Below are positions 58,913 through 64,000 of a stretch of DNA of 64,000 nt, in pieces (the stretch's first letter is position 1; each line of letters starts with the position of its first letter). Below the pieces are notes generated by a model. It had not been told where the DNA came from, searched no databases, and worked only from the letters and a program-made list of their open reading frames with translations. Source of the stretch: Eublepharis macularius (taxonomy: Eukaryota > Chordata > Lepidosauria > Squamata > Eublepharidae); assembly GCF_028583425.1 (NCBI RefSeq), contig NC_072801.1, forward strand, positions 60,155,766 to 60,219,765, given 5' to 3'. Both the position numbers and the translations under genes were made by a program.

Positions 58913-60069
58913 TGTGGAGAGGCCTATACAATTCTCTCCCCCCTCCCCAATCCTTTCCTGCTGCAGCACTCTGGATGAATGGAAGAGTTTTTTACTCTCT
59001 GCAGGGATGCCGATTCGATTGTGTGGTTTAGATTATGGGGCTCGGTCATGAGAGAGACGGCTTGACTAAATGCCCAAGGCCGGGCAATAAGAAAATTCAT
59101 CTTCTTTAGCTTCCTCTCCTCTTTTGGTGAGGTCGCTGGATGGAAGGTTGAGGGAGGGAGGGGGACCCATCTATCTCTCTGCAATGATGCAGGGAAACCC
59201 AAACCACAAGGCCTCTCTCTCTCTCCCTCAGTCCCTCAATTTGTGTGTGTGAGTCTCGGTGTGTACAATGAGTATTGTGGCTTGTAAAGGGACCGACTAC
59301 TGCAGTGGCAGAAGAGACTGTGACAAGGGGAAGCCGGACCGGTGTATGTGCTGGGGGGGGGGGCGGTGTCCATGTTTTGGAGATTTTAAAATGTAAAAAG
59401 AAAAATCATAACAATAATAAAGATGTGGAGCAGGTGGGTAAAAGAAACGGAAGAGGTAGGAGGGGAGACTGGAGGGTGGGATTTTGCTGAATAATCATTT
59501 CTTCACTGTGGCGGCAGAGGCAGTTTGTGCAAAGATGTTTCAGGAATCTCCGACTAAATGGGTAGAGAGATGGGAAGGGGGAGGGAGAGGACCTGGCTGT
59601 TTCCTGTGCCCCAGAAGGAACAGACGCCAGAAACAGCAGAACAAATTGATGCCTCCACCCAACAGAGAAGAGTTTTCTTTTTTTTGCCTGGAAGTGTTTC
59701 TGACAATAGTCTTTCCTAATAATTTATGAGACTCCTTAGTGTAGTAAAATACATTGATAGGAGACAACTGAAGTGACATGTCCAAGGTCACCTAAGAGAC
59801 ATCAGTGGCAGAGATAGAAATCAAAAAATGCGTACACATCTCAGCTCCTGCTGGACTTGCCTGTTAGTTTTTGTTTCCCAACCCTGAAGATGCTGAGCTG
59901 GGATTCTCCTGGAGTGGGAACGGAAGGAAGTGGTGCATGTTTGCCGACTGAAGAAGCACACAAATGTTTATAAAGCAGTTTGCAAAGTAAAAACAAATAT
60001 GTTGACTGGGGAAAAAAGAGGAATTGGTCTATCACAGTGTGTGCTGTTTACTGATGCTTCACTGGACAG

Positions 60070-60180
60070 AATAGTAAAGAGTCCAGTGGCACCTTTAAGA
60101 CTAACCAACTTTACTGTAGCATACTGGACTCTTTACTATTTTGCTACTAAAGACTAACACGGCTAACTCCTCTGGATCTA
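60070..60180. mobile_element. Hammerhead-like tail repeat in inverted-pair form, short
   Basis: 60070-60087 (aatagtaaagagtccagt) is the exact reverse complement of 60123-60140. The right part continues to the terminus cagac/aagactaacacggctaactc. The inverted part reaches only gcataagctt-upstream sequence (ctgtagcat), so the core itself is lost. Confidence 0.8.
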
Positions 60181-60404
60181 TGCCCACTGGGCAGGGCACT
60201 CTAATATTTGGCACCACTACAGTGACCATAAAGCTCAAATCCTGTGATTATAATTATTTTAATTAGCTTTTGAGGGGGCACTTTTGCCTGGAGGACAGTG
60301 TAGTCTAGTTACAGTATTTTGGTTTTGGTCCATATTGTTGTTATTGTGAATAATAATAGCAATAACTATAATTTAAAAAACAGGATTAGTGTTCAAAGTG
60401 CTTA

Positions 60405-60580
60405 ACAAACATTATTTTGTAATCCGTACAACAATCTTGTAAGGTAGGCCAGTGTTATTATCACTGTAGGGGTGAGTGAATGGCTTGTCAAAGCCACCTA
60501 GGGAATTTATGGCAGAGGGGAGATTTGATGCATGGATTTCCCAGATCATATCTCATTCTCTTAGCCACTATGTGTGTGCT
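60405..60580 (-). mobile_element. MIR-like SINE, minus
   Basis: The plus strand carries cgtacaacaatcttgtaagg, then gcttgtcaaagccaccta and the head complement atctcattctcttagccact. Confidence 0.6.
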
Positions 60581-60938
60581 CATGATAGCCTCAGCCTAAA
60601 ATGTTAATGTGTGGCTTTGAGTAGATTGGTCATTTTTAGAGCTATTACTGTTGTTATTTTTCAACCGGTCCTAAAGGCCTAGCAAATTATCCAGTGTATT
60701 GAAAAAGAGATATAGGAAGGCACCCTGCTCTGTCTCCCAGCCTGCATTTCCCTTCTGGACTACTATAGTGATTGTGAGGTCTTTGCACACTGAAAGGGCT
60801 GTAGAAGAGATTAACAGTGATATTTAGATTTTGGTTTGGGTGACAAAATTCAGATGTATCGTCAGGATATGGAGAGAAGGAGCTGGATGGTGCTTGTGGA
60901 ATATCGGCTGATAGTATAGGAGGACTGACAGTCATTTA

Positions 60939-61026
60939 CAATGCCATCCCAAGCAGAGTTACACCCTTCTAAACCCATTGACTTAAATTGATTTAGAAGG
61001 TGTAATTCTCCTTAGGATTGTGCTGG
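60939..61026. mobile_element. Harbinger-type MITE family B copy
   Basis: caatgccatcccaagcagag at the left, taaacccattgacttaaatt in the middle and ctccttaggattgtgctgg at the right: the same near-palindromic layout as 39531-39607. Confidence 0.65.
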
Positions 61027-61556
61027 CAGTAGCAGTCGACAGCTGGGGGTCCCTCGGCCAAATGTAGCTGCTCAGAGATGCAATTTAAGGCAGATGCCAA
61101 CCTGGAAGTAAAAGAATAAATGGCAACAAAATTTCTTGGTGTCAGATTATTTTAGGGAAGGCTACTGAGGTGCCAGCCAGCCATCCCTCACTCCTTTCTC
61201 AAAGTGGCTCTTCAAGAAAACGAGAGGTTTAGCATACAGAATTCAGTTACATTGTGTACCTATTTCTTCCAAGAATGGGGGCGCTCAGGTCAAAATCTTG
61301 AATATATCGTTCCCCCACACATATACACCATGAATGTACACCATTTACCTGCTAACTGATGATGTGGACGTGATTGGGGTGGTGGATGAGCTAAACATAT
61401 TTATTTACTTCCTTAACCACAGACTCATGGAATATCCTACAAGTGTATCCTAGTCTCTAGCCCCACGTACTGCCAACCTCTGTATTTTCAGCGGCTACTT
61501 CCTTCACCAGAGAGTGATTCAAGGTGGGAAGGGAAGGATATATTGTACTATCTATG

Positions 61557-61735
61557 TTCCGTCAAGACCTGTGACCAACTTATGGCCACCAGAGCAAAGG
61601 CCTTTCAAGAAAAGAGAAGCAGAGGAGGTTAGCCATTGGCTGTCTCCCATCCAAGTAACCTGCTTAGTTTCCAAGATCTGGCAAGCCTGGGCTATAACAT
61701 GCCACCTTCCCTCTCTGGATATTTTGTAGGGAGGG
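61557..61735 (-). mobile_element. 5S rRNA-derived SINE, minus, decayed
   Basis: tgtctcccatccaagtaacc then tgcttagtttccaagatctg (61641-61685) is a deletion-bearing reverse complement of 5S rRNA. The left part (caagacctgtgaccaactta, tggcc) is the body end. Confidence 0.65.
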
Positions 61736-61766
61736 TATATTTTGTCAGTTAGCTCAATGTTATAAT

Positions 61767-62027
61767 CAGGACTTTTTTTCTGGGAAAAAAGGTGGTGGAA
61801 CTCAGTGGGTTGCCCTTGGAGAAAATGGTCACATGGCTGGTGGCCCCGTCCCCTGATCTCCAGACAGAGGGGAGTTTAGATTGCCCTCCGTGCCGCTTGG
61901 GCGGCGCGGAGGGCAATCTCAACTCCCCTCTGTCTGGAGATCAGGGGGCAGGGCCACCAGCCATGTGACCATTTTCAAGAGGTTCCGGAACTCCGTTCCC
62001 CCGCGTTCCCCCTGAAAAAAAGCCCTG
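61767..62027. mobile_element. hAT-type foldback MITE, 261 bp
   Basis: Flanked by perfect 8-bp duplications gttataat (61759-61766 and 62028-62035). Terminal inverted repeats start caggactttttttctggg and, on the right, end cccctgaaaaaaagccctg. The interior is itself a long inverted repeat around a short loop near 61897 (for example ccagacagaggggagttt against actcccctctgtctgg). 8-bp duplication plus CAGGG-type ends indicate a non-autonomous hAT element. Confidence 0.9.
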
Positions 62028-62602
62028 GTTATAATGCTCTATAATAAAGTTGGCAACTAATATTGATGCCTTTGTAGGCTTTCTATGTACAGAAATTTAG
62101 GGTGTGGAATGTTTCTAGCTATCTTTGCCTTACAAGACAAATGAACCCCCTTTTTATCACACCATGAATAAATTTGTGGAGCCACTGAAGGAGTCAAACA
62201 AAAAAATTGTTTTGTAGACTGGATTTGCTGTCTTCCCAGATCCAGTCCAGTATTCTTACCTAATACCATGTAGCAGCCTTGCAAATAATAGTCCACAAAT
62301 TTCTAACCAGCAACTTTTTTTTTACTAACCGACATGCCCATCAATATCTATGTTAGTTATTTATGTCCTGAAAAGGGGGGGGGGGCAACTTTTGTAAACT
62401 TGTCAACTGGAGATGATCAGGTGGGTGGATATTTGTACAATCATCCTCTAAATAAAACATTCTCCACTGATGCTTTCTTACCCTTCAATATCTGAGTGTG
62501 CTACTGAAAATTAGAGGCAAGCTAGTTCGGAAGAACTATCTGTTTCCTGCAAAGGGAATGTGTGCATGTAGGAAAAAACTTCATTCCAAAACTGCATCTT
62601 CC

Positions 62603-62815
62603 CTCAATGTTGCATAGTGGTTAGTGCCATATTAAGACCCGAGAGCCTTGCGTTCAAGTATCCTCTCAGCCATGAAACATGATATAGGTTAGTCACTCTT
62701 GTACTAATTTATTTCACAGAATTGTTGGGAGGATAAAATGGAGGAAGGAGGAACCAGGTATGGTGCTCCAAACTCTTTGGAGGAAAGGTGGGATAGAAGT
62801 GTAATAATAGTTTCT
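62603..62815 (+). mobile_element. MIR-like tRNA SINE
   Basis: Head gttgcatagtggttagtgcc, B-box-like gcgttcaagtatc, core ggttagtcactcttgtacta, then ttgttgggaggataaaatgg and tail ctctttggaggaaaggtggg. Confidence 0.75.
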
Positions 62816-62949
62816 GCAGTTGGGTTCCAAGACCTGAAATAACTCTGCCTTGAAGGAAAGAGTTTCAGGGTAAACTGTAGAAGTGTAGGAAAGTTTCAGT
62901 ACCCACCTAGCTAGCACTTTAAAGTGTCTTTCATCCTCTCTGCTTTAGA

Positions 62950-63158
62950 GGAGAGCAAGGAGGGTGTAGTGAATACAAAGCTGAACTAGGATCTGGGAGA
63001 CCCAGGTTCGAATCCCCATTCTGCTAGGATAAGCTCACTGGGTGACCTTGAAACAGTCACTTTCTTTCAAGCCAACCTACCAAGCGGGTTCTGAATGGAA
63101 GATGGATGACATTGTAAGCTACTTTCAGTCACCCTTGGTTGAAAAAGTGAGATTCTGA
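62950..63158 (+). mobile_element. MIR-like tRNA SINE
   Basis: Head gggtgtagtgaatacaaagc, B-box caggttcgaatcccc, core cactgggtgaccttgaaaca and gccaacctaccaagcgggtt, tail attgtaagctactttcagtc. Confidence 0.8.
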
Positions 63159-63162
63159 TAGG

Positions 63163-63372
63163 TTTGCCAACCTCCAGGTGGGGGCTGAAGATTTCCTGGA
63201 GGACTGCTGATATTGATATGGCAGTTCCCCTAGAGAAAATGGTTGCTTTGGAGGGTGGACTATATGGTATCATATCCTGCGGAAGTCCTTCCACTCCCCA
63301 ACCCCTGCCCTACCTAGGGTCCACCCTCAGATCTCTAGGAATTTCCAAACCTGGAGTTAGTAACCCTAGGTA
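63163..63372 (+). mobile_element. MITE family A copy
   Basis: ggtttgccaacctccaggtg at the left, tttggagggtggactatatg inside, aacctggagttagtaaccct at the right, with TA flanks as in the 28992 copy. Confidence 0.8.
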
Positions 63373-64000
63373 CTATATCTAAATAAATGCCATAGGAAAT
63401 CTGAAGGTTTTATGTTCAGATACAATAATCTCACTGTAACATCTAATTTTCCACTTAGATGTTCTTCCTAATGTTTAAGGCATTCATCCATCTCATCTGT
63501 AGTTTTAAATCTTTAACAATTGTCATCTTCACCTCATGTTGCCCTGTTGTCTTTTCTCTTGGCCGAGCTAGATTTTCACTAGGCCAGGCCTGCCAGAAAC
63601 TTTTTGGCCTACCAGTTCATTGTCTAATATTTTGTGTGTGTGGTGGTGGGGGATCAGAAGAGATTCCCATGTTGCTGTCTTCCAGGAATTGTAAAAACAG
63701 GGAGCTGGTAGCCTTGACTACATGGATTCAACTAAGCGGGGAACAGTATTCAACTAAGTGGGTCATAAATTGTGCAAGCCGTCTTCAACTAACCAGAATC
63801 GCTTCCTTCAGCTTTTCTGTGTTTTAATTGTCTAGTCATTTGACTCTGAGAGCGCCAGATTAGTACAGTACCAGACCTAGTTAGTGTGTAACCCCCCCTT
63901 TCCCCACAGCCCTTTAAGATATATTTGAGCATGCATTTTCCTCCTCACAATTTGTGTTGCTACAATGTGCAGCTGAATTTTAAGGTCAGACACTATGCCC

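Overview
The window is vertebrate nuclear DNA, most likely from a squamate reptile (lizard type, possibly gecko). The genes are split into small exons with consensus GT-AG introns, there are three or four CpG-rich promoter patches, and the intervening sequence is packed with squamate-style repeats: tRNA- and 5S-derived SINEs, CR1/L2-like LINE tails, L1, RTE-like and Penelope-like retroelements, hAT and Harbinger-type MITEs. The species call is inference from repeat content; the vertebrate call is firm.

Three host genes are supported, in the order known from human chromosome 19q13.4. (1) PPP6R1, minus strand: the first four coding exons (7323-7549, 3901-4087, 1738-1875, 210-275) encode the start of the SAPS domain of a protein phosphatase 6 regulatory subunit. 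The gene runs off the left edge, and its promoter is a CpG island at about 26.25-26.92 kb, implying a leader intron of about 19 kb. (2) HSPBP1, minus strand: the complete coding sequence in seven coding exons from 46757 to 33709 (343 codons including stop, all splice phases consistent), with a non-coding first exon and CpG-rich promoter at about 48.8-49.07 kb. (3) BRSK1, plus strand: only coding exon 1 (57671-57788) and its GC-rich promoter/5' UTR; the rest lies beyond the right edge. HSPBP1 and BRSK1 are divergently transcribed, with about 8 kb between their promoters. That gap holds one extra CpG-rich patch (52.7-53.05 kb) that may be an unannotated promoter or first exon.

The most interesting material is in the repeats. 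A 5'-truncated Penelope-like element with a GIY-YIG endonuclease reading frame sits at 14063-14816 between perfect 13-bp target-site duplications. Its 3' tail carries a hammerhead-ribozyme-like core (CUGANGA, a stem, GAAA). The same core, with stem sequences that change in a compensatory way, recurs in an abundant dispersed tail family at about ten other loci. At seven of these loci the tail is joined to an inverted, truncated copy of itself; the extreme case is a perfect 104-bp-arm palindrome at 51707-51921. Other clear records of transposition are an L1 nested inside one of these tails with target-site duplication, a LINE inside a MITE, a LINE inside another repeat, and a 261-bp hAT-type foldback MITE with 8-bp duplications.

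Layout: 0.2-7.55 kb PPP6R1 coding exons; 7.55-26.2 kb its leader intron (SINE fragments, Penelope, LINE tails); 26.2-26.9 kb CpG promoter; 26.9-33.7 kb intergenic repeats; 33.7-46.8 kb HSPBP1 coding exons; 46.8-49.1 kb its leader intron and promoter; 49.1-57.1 kb repeat-rich intergenic DNA; 57.1-57.8 kb BRSK1 promoter and exon 1; 57.8-64 kb BRSK1 intron 1.
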